Positions 13,301 to 25,679 of a DNA stretch of 64,000 nucleotides are shown in pieces. A model generated the notes under the pieces. It saw nothing but the letters and a program-made list of their open reading frames with translations. It was not told where the DNA came from and searched no databases. The translations under genes were made by a program, and so were the position numbers. Within the stretch, counting starts at the first letter, position 1; each line of letters opens with the position of its first letter. The stretch spans positions 62,001 to 126,000 of the forward strand of contig BQKZ01000621.1 of NCBI GenBank assembly GCA_036244855.1. The letters run 5' to 3'. The stretch is from Temnopleurus reevesii (taxonomy: Eukaryota > Echinodermata > Echinoidea > Temnopleuroida > Temnopleuridae).

Positions 13301-13384
13301 AAAAAGTAGATGTTTTACCTTAAGCAATATCATATGATGACATTGATATCAAAAAGTCAACCGGACAGGACATCGACTTGTTCA
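7365..13384. other. Intergenic sequence downstream of DAPK; no gene recognised
   Basis: AT-rich sequence without a supportable coding exon on either strand. The part nearest 13.4 kb may be 3' UTR of the minus-strand DAPK gene. A minus-strand AATAAA candidate lies at 12588-12593, but nothing shows it is used. Around 13388-13420, TAATAATAATAA followed by CATATAGC resembles a worn LINE tail. Confidence 0.5.
9960..10530. repeat. Purine-rich tract of about 570 bp
   Basis: The plus strand is strongly biased to A and G (GAGAAAGAGAGAGAAAA, GAGAGACAGATGGTGAGACA). It gives spurious Lys/Arg/Glu-rich frames on plus and Ser/Phe/Leu-rich frames on minus. Confidence 0.7.
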
Positions 13385-13920
13385 TGTAATAATAATAATA
13401 ACATATAGCATTTAAACACGCCATCTCTCTAGTCACCTATTCAGAGGCGTGAGACAAATTATCTAATATTATTACCCGGCCATAGCATAGCTGCCAAGTA
13501 GGCGCTTCTGCATTTAGACAATCATTGGTGGGGAGTGTTGCAAGAAAGTTATGATCAATTGCAGATGAACTACCATCAATTGAAGCTTGTAAGAAGCATT
13601 CTTCTATACATGCAATGTGCACTTTGAAGGCAATGCAGCTCGCAACAATGATTTCTCCAAGCCGATGCTGGTCAAATACGACTTGCAATCAAACACAACT
13701 TTCTGGTCTCTCATAGGATATTGGGTCAATATACATGTAAGTTTATAAATAGTATTGTCATATACCACAGTTTGAATATATAGATATGGACAGACACTTG
13801 TTTCATTCTGCAGACACAATAGAGATACAATGTATGATTTTAAAACTACAGTCTAATAAAGAGGATAGTAAAAAAGTAGGATGGAGATGGATGTCGCCAT
13901 GGTTACTCATATCAGCCGTC

Positions 13921-15138
13921 TCATCTGGAAGCCACAGTGCTACTGGAGTGATTGGAGCTCGAGCCAGACTGCCTCCCTTCTTCCAATGCTCGAGGATCAG
14001 GCACAAACTTATAAAGAGGAGCCCCTTGCATCAGAACTCTCAGTACATCGTCCCGACCTAGGTCTTTGACTCTGCTTAAAAGCAGCCCAACAGTGTTCGT
14101 ATCCTCCTTCCCCCATTCAAGTAACAGACGCTCTGTCGGTGAGTCAGACTCATCAGGTCCGCATCTCCGATTTAATGTGTCCAACATGGGGATCTTGTCT
14201 GTCAGTCCTAGGCCTACTGCTAAGAGGCACCAATCTTTACCCATTGGGTCCGGTGGATCTAATAACATGCTGATCTGCCGTCTAGTCAACGCTGGGATCT
14301 CTGCGACGTGCAGATCGACCCCCGCGATCAGATTAGACTCGACCGGTTCGGATCCGAAGCAGAAGATATCAACAAAGTCCTCCTCCTGGCTCGCGATTGG
14401 ATTCTCAACTGTCCTTTCAGCTTTGAGCTGGAGTCTAAGCAAGGAGCACGCATCATAAACCATGATGGTCTTCTCATGAGAAGACAACTGGATTGGTGAC
14501 AGCACCTCTGTACTCAATGGCAGTCCTGGATAGGAATCTGACAGGACATGCTTCACAAGGTGGATGAGGTCTTCGAGGAAGATGAAGCAACCTTGTCTTG
14601 TATCGTTGTAGCCTCTAACCTTGATCTCAATGGCACATTCATCGTTCGTCATGACGACCAAGCCCTCGATGCTCCCACTGGAGCACTTGGCTCCGTTCCT
14701 CCACATCAGCAGTTCATTGTCCGTTGTATCCTCCATATCCTGCTGGAAGTTCCTTCTCAACGACATCTGTATCCTGGAAAACAACCCTGACGGAAGAGTG
14801 CTTCCACAGTCACTAAGCTGCATCCTGACACCACCGTACACCCGGAAGTTCCCGTTCTCATCCTCCTTATCCCATATCGCCTCAGGGGCGGGGCATCGCA
14901 TGACGGCAGGGATCTCGCAGACTGTTCCGTGGACGCAGATATCCATGGCTTCCATGAGCTGGGAGATGTCCATGGCGTCTGTCTCAGGAAAGAGGGATTG
15001 GATGTAGTGGATGCTGTATTGGCCTTCAGGTTGCTCTGTTGCATCGTGGCTCAGGAGTCTGCCAAGGATTCCAGAACACAGCCATGTTGGCTCTATCACA
15101 ATCACCTCCTGGAGAAGCTCACTGCTGAAACACTGAAC
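13921..15138 (-). CDS. DAPK1: DAPK terminal coding exon: COR region, death domain, C-terminal tail
   Basis: The acceptor CTCTCCAG precedes 15138, and the frame stays open for 405 codons to TGA at 13921-13923. Residues 1-230 carry the COR-like part (EPTWLCSGILGRLLS, YSIHYIQSLFPETDA, AMDICVHGTV, VYGGVRM). Residues about 220-290 hold the conserved linker ending ALTRRQISML. The death domain runs from about 293 to 378, opening with LDPPDPMGKDWCLLAVGLGL and containing LLEWGKEDTNTVGLLLSRVK. The tail is Ser-rich and ends SSSTVASR, echoing the vertebrate DAPK1 terminus. It is in phase 0 with the upstream exon. It is one large exon, and more GC-rich than the flanking sequence. Confidence 0.97.
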   Translation of the reverse strand, partial: VQCFSSELLQEVIVIEPTWLCSGILGRLLSHDATEQPEGQYSIHYIQSLFPETDAMDISQLMEAMDICVHGTVCEIPAVMRCPAPEAIWDKEDENGNFRVYGGVRMQLSDCGSTLPSGLFSRIQMSLRRNFQQDMEDTTDNELLMWRNGAKCSSGSIEGLVVMTNDECAIEIKVRGYNDTRQGCFIFLEDLIHLVKHVLSDSYPGLPLSTEVLSPIQLSSHEKTIMVYDACSLLRLQLKAERTVENPIASQEEDFVDIFCFGSEPVESNLIAGVDLHVAEIPALTRRQISMLLDPPDPMGKDWCLLAVGLGLTDKIPMLDTLNRRCGPDESDSPTERLLLEWGKEDTNTVGLLLSRVKDLGRDDVLRVLMQGAPLYKFVPDPRALEEGRQSGSSSNHSSSTVASR

Positions 15139-18100
15139 CTGGAGAGAAGTCAAGAACAAAAACTACCATTTATGGATAGGCTGGAAATTTCTTAGTTATC
15201 TTTTATGGCTATCAAAATGATAGGGAATGTTACTAAAACATAGAACCCCTTCAAACATGCTACTACTATCTTCATATTAATCCATTGATAACACCAGGTT
15301 ATTTATGCACAAAGTCTATGTTATACTGTACTGATTTTTGTTTGGTTGGAAATGAAGTAAATAAGAAATGAAATGAACTATGGGACTTAAAGAATTGAGT
15401 AGTCAATTGGTTAACAGACACCACATCATTATTCTTACCAACAATTACGTCCTTACAACTATGTGTAACTTCAAAAGTACCAGACAAAAGCCTGGCGCCC
15501 TAGGGGCAAATACTGTCATAGACTCATAGGGTCATAGACTTCACAACCACATCAAAACCAATACCAGCATCAAATTTCTCATTATTGTACATAAAACCAT
15601 CATTTTTACCTCTCCCATTAGATGAAGCTGCCTGCCCACATCCCTGAGATGAGCCTGTCCAGCTAAGGGGTTAATACTGGCATGGACACCCTCAGAGAAC
15701 TGTTGCCATGTCAACACAGGGAAAGTTGCAAACGTTCTCCTCCAGGCGGGTAGGGCTGATATGACTGCTTCACACAGGACTGATACTGGTGCTTCAACCT
15801 GACAAACGGGAGAAGAAAAAAATTATAAGGGATGATATCCTTCTACTCATCAATCACTATGTTTTTGGAAAAGTTAGATGGTTCAAATCAAGTGTTTGGT
15901 GCACTAGCTGTCCTCAGGGTTGCATTATTGTAGGTAGATCCACTTGTGTGCAAAGTGTGGGAAGGTGTAGGAAAGTTTAGGAACTCCACACCTTCCTCAA
16001 TGAAACCCCACCAAGGGATAATATTTTTTGCCTTAATATCAAATGTCAAGACACAATCGCAACTTCTATGTAAACATTTCCCTTGATTCGTTGATTGATT
16101 CTATACCATGGGTGGATATTAAACATATGTCAAATTGAGTCAACGTAAATGAAGGGATGCTTGTGACTATAGTTGACAAAAATATATAATAAGTTTGGGG
16201 GAATGCAGAATCTTTTTCTAAGACTCGCTTCCTAACANAACGCCATTCCCATCATCATCATCTTACCCTGTTAAGAATGTCTCTCTTGGCCCCCACAGCA
16301 TGCAGCATCTCCACCAGATCAAGAGCCCCTTCTTTACATGCAACATTCAAGGGCGTGTCACCCAGCTACAATTTAGTAAAGAGAGTTAGTAAAGTTACGT
16401 TAATTCACAAATAAAATCCATCTATTGATTTAACAGCAGAACACATACTCATCAAACTTTTATGAACATTGTTACTAACAGCGCCTGGTTATTGTAATAA
16501 AAGCTTGTACTTTACCACATATCAATCTAAGAAAATTGATCATTATAACATCAGGAAGACTTAATTGTTTCAAGATTCTGCGAAATAGTTGTTTTACGAT
16601 TTAAATACCATAATTTGACAATTTCACCCTGGACAAATCATCGCTTATTTTGTCTTATTAGAAGCACAATCAAACATATGCAACAAAACCATAACTTATT
16701 AGTTGTATCAAAAGTATTAACCATTATTAATTATTCATTACTTTAGAATCAATTAGAAGCAAATATCTTTGCATGCACAAGACATATTGTTAAACATATA
16801 TTTTTTAAATGGTTTTAAAAATGTAAAAATATGTGTAAGAATTGTCATATTTCAAAATAAAATAATGTCCGTGTAACATATCTAAAATCTCATGTTTTAA
16901 AAGACGATGGAGAAGTCGGAGGGGGGGGGAGTCCCCATTCACTGAACACAATTCAATTCAATTCAATTTTATTCAATTTAGTTTATTGATTTTCAATCCA
17001 CAAAACAATGATTATTATCATTGAAACATAACAAACAAATGAGGTCCCCAGAAATCAGAACACTCCAGTATTTGACTGGGTTTACAGAAGAAGCAATCAA
17101 GCTCACAAGAGGGCGACATTCAACTTGATTTTACTGCACCCATTAGGGCTATCTAGTTAGTTTTCACATATAAAATTTTCCTTTGCCCAAAATGCTATCA
17201 TCTATTCTTTCATGTCCTCACAGCAAACAGGCTGACTATAATGAGATATCTGGCAATCAAATTAAATTTGTCAAAAAATGTCTGTACAACAGATACAAAC
17301 ATCCAGTCCTTTAACCCAATGACTACTGAATTCTGCCATCCCCATAGACATTGAACAAGGGCTATCAGGTTCCAGTAGTCAAAGAGTTAAAATTGAAAAA
17401 AGTGAAGATTTTGCCAAATAAAACAGTGAAGAGGAAAGAATTGCCATAATCAGCATGAAAATTACAAATTATGTTAAAACATGACCCTGGAGGTATCAAG
17501 CTACAAACCTTATCTTGGAGATTGACATCACAGTTTGAATCAATCAGATACTTGACGATGTCGTAGTGTTGCCGTCTCACAGAATGATGTAAAGGAGTGA
17601 TACCATGCTTGTCGATGGTGTTTAGAAGAGCACCAGCTTCAACTAAGATCTTGACAATGTCTAGATGACCTCTCGCTGCAGCACAGAGCAACGTCGTCTC
17701 CCCATCCTGGGAGGGAAAGAGTGTAATGGTGAGGAAATTATGCAGAAGCAGAGAGAGTATCCATTTTAAAGANGACTGAGCGCTGTGTGCGTCCATCACA
17801 AAGAGAACATCGCAGATATCAAAGAGCCGTCCAAACAATCTCTTGGTCTGGTAGAGTACGATGTTACCCTCCCCACTGACCAGCTCACCGGATGGCTGCT
17901 TTGGGCACTGTGTGTGGTCTGCGTGTGTGGCCACCAGGGCGATCTTGGGTTGCTGACGATACTTGCCACAGTAACCTGTGAGGGTAAGATGATTTGATAA
18001 AAATTGATTAATGACATTAATAAAAATTGCTGAATCATCAGGCGGATTGAAAATAATTTGTGTCTTAGGTAAAAGACATATGTTTCAGGGCTCTAAAAAT

Positions 18101-21100
18101 ATACTAGACACACAAACAGAAATAAACCATTTACATAAATTCTGCTGACTATTCTGACTGAGGTACCATTTGTTGTTTGATACGAAGAATTTGCAAAAGG
18201 AAATTAAGCCCATTAATTGTCATAAATCCTTAAATTAGCAACATGATAAATGAGTTTATTTATTTTAAAAAAAATTCAAGTGAATATTGATACCCATCGG
18301 AAATTAAGAAAACAAATTATTGTTAAAAAATGAAATTTATGTCCTCCACCACAAGTAAAATTGTCAAAAAGGAGAAAATATTGAATCCCATACCAACAGG
18401 CTCGGTGGACGGAAGCTGAGACCTGAGAAAGTTCATCCAGTAGGTGACCTGAGCTAGCTGCTCCTCAAACATATCGTCTAGACTGAAGACTACAAGGTGA
18501 ATAGCGCCCTCATCGGACAGGAAGTGAGGATAAGCAGTGTGGTAGGTCTCCTCGCCAGAGAATTCTAGGAAGGTGAAGTCTCCGGCACCTGAAGATTAAA
18601 AATAGCAGGTTATTTTCATCTATTTCGATTAAGAATACTTTTAAAATTTGGGGATGTACATGTATCAAAACATACTCAACAGATCTATGTTTATTCCAGA
18701 CCTGGGGCCTGTAAAAAAAAAGAGAAATGATTAATTGACAATCAATCTTATCTCTAAAGTACCATGACACAACTAATCTGCAAACACAAGCCCACATCAA
18801 ATACAGAAAATGAAGATTGCTCTGTATTATTTGGAGACTGATAAATGTTCATGAAATCCACTTCTACTATAGCGCCCTCTATGTCTACCTACCTGGAATG
18901 TTGCCATGCGTGAACTCAATGCCCCTTGTGACATCAGAGTCCACATCGATACTGGAAGACGTTGATGAGAGCTGTTTCCTCCTCAAACTCTCCATGAAGA
19001 ACTTCCCTCCATCCATCTTCTTACCGCTCCCGAACGGACTCTTTACAGGGCTGTTTGGGCTTCGGGGACTGTGGGGGCTACGGGGAGAGCTCCGACCATT
19101 GCTGTGACCGATGAGGCTGATATTGGAGCGTGAGCGGCGGAAGAGGCCGCGGAAGTAGCCGCATTTGAGGGAGTCAATGAGAGTGGTCTTGCCGACACCA
19201 GAGTGGCCGAGGACTTTGATGCGGACCCGGTGGAGGGGGCCGGAAGTGCTCTTCAGTTGACTGATGAAAAGATCTTTACTCTTCTCCTGGACAATGATTT
19301 CAAAGAGAGTTTAATAAATTTTTGTTTGAAATATTCCTGTGAAAATAAGTTGGAATAAACTATGTGGAATACATTTTGCAATGCATTCTGAAATTTTAGC
19401 AAAACACTAATCATTTGGTTATACCCCGTACAAAACATATAGATATCATTCACTGTAATTTAATTGGCATTACGCAACTGTGAAATAACTTAAATGGAGC
19501 TTACCCCCTCGAGTTGTGCGAGTACATCAGCAACATCTTCATGACCCTCTAGGCTGGCTAGTTGTGATGCTGTTAGTGCATCCTGTGGGGAGATGAGATG
19601 AGACAGGATTTGAGTAAAAAGACATATTCAAAGAAATTATTATTTTCTTCTCATCTCTCAAAGATGCAATGACAGTGATATGCACTGTAAAAGAAATGTG
19701 TTATTGTTAATAACATTAATAAACTAATTGAAGTGAGTTGATCAGTTGCTTTACAATGAGCAAGCATAGAACATAGGTAGAATTAATAAAATGCTTTGAA
19801 ATAAAACAGTTAAGTTCTACTCGCTAATGTAATTTATGAAGATATGAAGGCAATGTATCTCACCTGATTTCTTTGGTGTATTAGAGCGCCTGCTAGACAG
19901 AGATATCTGACAACCTCGATGTGACCTCCTCTAGCTGCCATGTGGAGGGCAGAATTCTTGTGCTGGAGACAAACATTAGAGGAAAAGTTACAGGTAAACG
20001 TCTTTTGAGCATGTGTAATGGTATAAACAAAAGAAGGCAATACTAGACATTAACACATTTTAGAAGCACAAATAATTAGTAATTACAATTCACATTAGTA
20101 ATATCAAATATCAGATTAAAAGCATAGACTGTACAAACATTAAAACCAAACAAGATTAAGTCAATTGAGTTAAAAGTTTATTAATGAATTTCGGTCTTCT
20201 ACTCCTCTTTAAACATCACTATCATCACCATCATCATCATCATCATCATCAAAGTCATTATCATCAACATCATCATCATCCTCATTATTATCAAAGTCAT
20301 TATCATCATCATCAGCATCATCATCATCCTCATCATAATCATTACCACCAACACCATCACCATTATCATCATCACCATCACCATCACCATCACCATCACC
20401 ATCACCATCCTCCTCCTCCTCCTCCTCCTCCTCCTCCTAATCTCCTCCTCATCCCCATCCTCATCGTCACCCTCACCTAACCATCATCACCATCATTGTC
20501 ATCATTATCATCGTCATCATCACTAACGCCATTCCCATCATCATCATCTTACCCTGTTAAGAATGTCTCTCTTGGCCCCCACAGCATGCAGCATCTCCAC
20601 CAGATCAAGAGCCCCTTCTTTACATGCAACATTCAAGGGCGTGTCACCCAGCTACAATTTAGTAAAGAGAGTTAGTAAAGTTACGTTAATTCACAAATAA
20701 AATCCATCTATTGATTTAACAGCAGAACACATACTCATCAAACTTTTATGAACATTGTTACTAACAGCGCCTGGTTATTGTAATAAAAGCTTGTACTTTA
20801 CCACATATCAATCTAAGAAAATTGATCATTATAACATCAGGAAGACTTAATTGTTTCAAGATTCTGCGAAATAGTTGTTTTACGATTTAAATACCATAAT
20901 TTGACAATTTCACCCTGGACAAATCATCGCTTATTTTGTCTTATTAGAAGCACAATCAAACATATGCAACAAAACCATAACTTATTAGTTGTATCAAAAG
21001 TATTAACCATTATTAATTATTCATTACTTTAGAATCAATTAGAAGCAAATATCTTTGCATGCACAAGACATATTGTTAAACATATATTTTTTAAATGGTT

Positions 21101-23750
21101 TTAAAAATGTAAAAATATGTGTAAGAATTGTCATATTTCAAAATAAAATAATGTCCGTGTAACATATCTAAAATCTCATGTTTTAAAAGACGATGGAGAA
21201 GTCGGAGGGGGGGGGAGTCCCCATTCACTGAACACAATTCAATTCAATTCAATTTTATTCAATTTAGTTTATTGATTTTCAATCCACAAAACAATGATTA
21301 TTATCATTGAAACATAACAAACAAATGAGGTCCCCAGAAATCAGAACACTCCAGTATTTGACTGGGTTTACAGAAGAAGCAATCAAGCTCACAAGAGGGC
21401 GACATTCAACTTGATTTTACTGCACCCATTAGGGCTATCTAGTTAGTTTTCACATATAAAATTTTCCTTTGCCCAAAATGCTATCATCTATTCTTTCATG
21501 TCCTCACAGCAAACAGGCTGACTATAATGAGATATCTGGCAATCAAATTAAATTTGTCAAAAAATGTCTGTACAACAGATACACACCTCCCGTCCTTTAA
21601 CCCATTGACTACTGAATTCTGCCATCCCCATAGACTTTGAACAAGGGCTATCCGGTTCCAGTAGTCAATGAGTTATGATTGAAAAAAGTGAAGATTTTGC
21701 CAAATAAAACAGTGAAGAGGAAAGAATTGCCATAATCATCATGAAAATTACAAATTCTGTTAAAACATGAGTTTGGAGGTATCAAGCTACACACCTTGTC
21801 TTGGAGATTGACATCACAGTTCGAATCAATCAGATACTTGACAATGTCATAGTGTTGCCGTCTCACAGAATGATGTAAAGGAGTGATACCATGCTTGTCG
21901 ATGGTGTTTAGAAGAGCGCCAGCTTCAACTAAGATCTTAACGATGTCTAGATGACCTCTTGCTGCAGCACAGAGCAAGGTNACATGTATTTCTTGAAATC
22001 CAACTTACCCAGAAAAACATAGCACAAGTCTGAATCTAGTGTTTATCTAGTCCTACATAGCATCTAAGGTAATCTGATATATCTAAGCCATTGTATTATC
22101 AGTTATCAAAATTTCAATTTTCCAGAGAATAGTACTTTGCCATTACCATCTCCACCATCCCGGACAACCAATGTCCCTACCTTATTCTTGAGATCCAGAG
22201 TTGCCCCAGCCCGACATAGCGTCTGGACTATACTTGTGTAACCATGCCATGCTGCTATGTGTAGTGGTGTTTCTCCATCCTCGTCTGCTAGATTCATGTT
22301 GACGTTCTGATCACACAGGTACTGTATTGCCTCCCCTTGTCCATACCGACCAGCGACATGGAGGGGTGTTTCACCCGTCTGGAAAAAGAATGAATAAATT
22401 CATCTCTATTATATAGTGTTACCAAAAACATATCATAAGCATACTAAAACCATACTGAATCTATAAGATACAGTATATATTATAATATGGAAGAAAACCC
22501 AACATGAATCTTCATAAAAAGTATTTGAATATAAATGAATAAAACATGCATCAAATGGATCGTATGTTCCCTGTAAAAGCAAAGAGAATCAGAGAGAGAG
22601 AGTGATACATGAAAATCAAACCTTTCACAGTGTTGGATATGATAAATGAACAAAAGTTGAAAGTCATTCTGTTCTGCTTATTGTCTATTCATACTTTGTA
22701 TCTATTTGGATAAATATGTTTATTTGTACATCTTTTCAATGCAAAGAAATCTGAGTATATGAATTGAAGACAAAGAGAGAAAAAAAATATTACAAACCTT
22801 ATTTTGTGCATCAAGAGGACACCCCTGGTCTTTAAGGAAGCGCATTGCAGCTATTTGGCCCTGCCTTGCTGCCCAGTAGACTGCATTATCACCATGCTAT
22901 ACAAGAAAATAAAGAGAAAACAAAGAAAATATCAAAATTACATTCATCTTTCAGGAAATTCTTGGTCACATCACTAATATGTACACTATTGCTTCAATGT
23001 TTTGGTTTAGTTGTCCAGTTTGATAAAGAGTCCTCTCACGGAGAGCTTGGTACAATGCAGTTCATCAGCCAAAACCAAGTGATATTGTCTTGTATTTTTG
23101 ACAAGCTGCTGTAAGAAGAACATCATTTGAAAACAATCCAATATCAATCAGAACATGGAACTATAAATAAATCCCGTCTCCTTAAATCATTCCTCATCCT
23201 CATCTTCTCATTTTCTCCTGTTCTTTCATGCCTTCCTCCTGTTTGTATTCTCCTCTGTCCTATTTCTTCCTTCAACCTACATGTACTTCTTCTCCTCCTT
23301 CCTTTTCTTTAGCTCCTCTTCCCCTTCTCTTTGTATCAATATATTCTCTCGCACTTGCAAAGTATTCTACTCAACGTTTTCATTGACATTGTTCTGTGTC
23401 TCTCCTGCACTCTCTTATGTTTTCTTATTACCATCTCTTTTCAATTGTATAAGAAATGCAGGATCATTAGATGACATTTTGCTAATAATAGTCTCTGCTT
23501 CATTACCTCCCTAACCTCTACACCCCTTTTCTGTTCTGCTCTTCTCCATTCTTGTTAACACCCTTCATTCCTCTACCTTTCCTTCTTTTACTCTTCTTCT
23601 TACTCCTCCTCCTCCTCCTCCTTCTCCCCTTCCCCTCCTCCTCCTTCTCGTTCATCTCCTTGTTCATCTTCTTTTATTTTTCTTCTCCTTTTTTTTTCTT
23701 CTCCTTCTGTTTCTTGTTCTTTTATTTTACTTTTTTAAAAGTTTCTTCTT

Positions 23751-23781
<31 letters not shown>

Positions 23782-25636
23782 TTTTTCTTCTTTATCATCT
23801 TCTTCTTCTTCCTACCCCTCCTCCTCCTTCTCCCCTTCTCCTCCTCTTCATTCTTGTTCATCTCCTTGTTCATCTTCTGTTGTTTCTCTTCTTCTCCTTT
23901 TTTTCTTCTCCTGTTTCTTGTTCTTTTATTTTACTTTTTAAAAGTTTCTTCTTCTTCTTCTTCTTCTTTTTATTATTCTGCTCCTTCTCCATCATCATCC
24001 TAAACTTCTTCTTCTCCTTATTCTGCTTTTTCTTGTGCATTTTTTTTGTCACTTTGTTGCTCCTCTTCTTCTCTGCCCCCCTCCCTTACCCATTCTCTTA
24101 ATTTCTCTGTTTCTTCTTGATCCTATTCTAGGAATATTGGATGCAGGATCAGTAGATGACATTTCACTGCATGTCTCTGGTTCATTATCTCCCATCCCTG
24201 CTGTGTACTGAATTCATTTCACAAATGGATGGCATTTTAAAAACATCTGTTGCTGTATGATACACACACAGGCTTCATTAATCTCTACATCAATGATATT
24301 CACGAGGGTTGTGATAGCATGTATGGGGAAAAACAACCCACTATGCACTAGCTAGAATTGTCTAGTTAACTTGATCAAAGATGTTCAAGACTTGCTGTAT
24401 CGATTATTCTTAAAATCAAATGAGAATTGTGACAACTCATCAGGACATTATTAAACGCATCTAATAAAAAGGGTTTCCATGGCTGGAAAAGCTTACAAAA
24501 TTGTCTGAAAATGTGAAATGTGAATTAATAAGGAGATATCATAAAGTATGTGTACCTCAAACGCATGGAGACGGTAGGCCTACATGATGGACCCTGCAGC
24601 TGTTTTCTAATTACTTTCTCAACAATATACCGTATTTAATGTAGAATATTTCATTGCAATCAATTCATAAACATACTTCAATGTAGCTATAGAATTACGT
24701 GCTTTTGCATCATGAAGATAGTTAGACTTTGTCAAACTACATACTTGGTTACAGTTTGAGGATTAACAGGGGGTTTTGACTCGTTCAGAAGCCCCTTGGA
24801 AGGGAAATGTCAAGTGAACTGTTTTGAAGCCTGATAGTACCACCTCATAGTCTAATTACACCAAGGTTTGGGCAGTGGTTGCTTTAGAAATCTTCTCAGG
24901 TCCCATCGCATAGGAAGACTAACAGATACTTCATGAAAAATTTCCAACCTTACAGATGTTCCAAAAGTACAATCACGGAGCTTTGATCAATAAGGGAAAA
25001 TTCCCATCTCCCTGAATGAATGACATATATTATACAACAGGTTATTCATATATTTCTTATCTTCTATTTTTTTTTTTATTACCAAGTCTTTCAGCTGAAT
25101 CAAGGAATGTTGAAAAACCATTTTCCTGTCTAATTATTGGATGCATAGAGAATAAAATGTAGGGTTGGGGGATTTATATCGTCTTGTCAGGTTTGTTATA
25201 CCCTTACTCTAACAGGTTTTTAATTTGATGAGTAATAATTGCCTCAGTAATTATATGCTGCAGCTGGTAATTATAATTACAACTGTTGCTTTGGCATGAA
25301 ATCAAGATCTGTCTTTCCCTCCTTGCTTCTAAAAGGGGCATTAACCTTTACTCATACACTCTTCATTGTCTTGCTTTCATTACCAAGGTGGGTTACAAGG
25401 CAAATTAATTATCTTTTTAAATAAGATTATTTCATCGCTTCAGAATCTAGACAGAACAAGTGCATCAATTACATGATGATTCATTTGACCTCCCTTTTCC
25501 CCCTCGTTCCATTATAAATGGGGATTGCTAGCGGTGTGAAATACTATGTACTCTGTAAAATAGGAGAGACACGGGGAGGGGGCGGAGGCGAATAAAAAGA
25601 GAAAGAGGGAGGATAAAAGAGAGAGAAAGAGACATG

Positions 25637-25679
<43 letters not shown>

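Larger units (their letters stand above)
16366..17508. other. Intron sequence within duplicated block A
   Basis: Includes a G-run at about 16921, a minus-strand LINE-like tail with AATTC repeats (16945 on), and a short inverted repeat at 17310-17391. No coding sequence. Confidence 0.7.
16239..17694. repeat. Duplicated 1.46-kb block, copy A (probably a misplaced allelic contig)
   Basis: Matches 20525-21980 at a constant offset of 4286 bases with no net indel. It is nearly identical up to about 17300 and then carries scattered mismatches. It contains ankyrin exons 5 and 6, the intron between them, a LINE-type tail (about 16945-17100) and a small hairpin repeat. Ns at 16238 and 17773 bracket it. 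It lies inside the ROC-domain part of the gene, where ankyrin exons do not belong. Confidence 0.9.
20525..21980. repeat. Duplicated 1.46-kb block, copy B (in the expected gene position)
   Basis: Matches 16239-17694. The order of neighbours (exon 4 at 22181, exon 7 at 19864) shows that this copy sits where the protein requires it. It stops at the N at 21981, inside ankyrin exon 5. Confidence 0.9.

Noticed and set aside
13786..15195. Overlapping plus-strand frames opposite the terminal DAPK exon
   Set aside because: Shadows of the conserved minus-strand frame, with no independent similarity.
17365..17934. Continuous 189-codon minus frame joining ROC sequence to ankyrin repeats
   Set aside because: It crosses the N at 17773 and intron-derived sequence. 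It is an assembly chimera, not a natural fusion.
24270..24330. Short plus frame FINLYINDIHEG resembling a reverse-transcriptase box
   Set aside because: Only about a dozen residues with no flanking RT motifs. Too short to call a LINE remnant.
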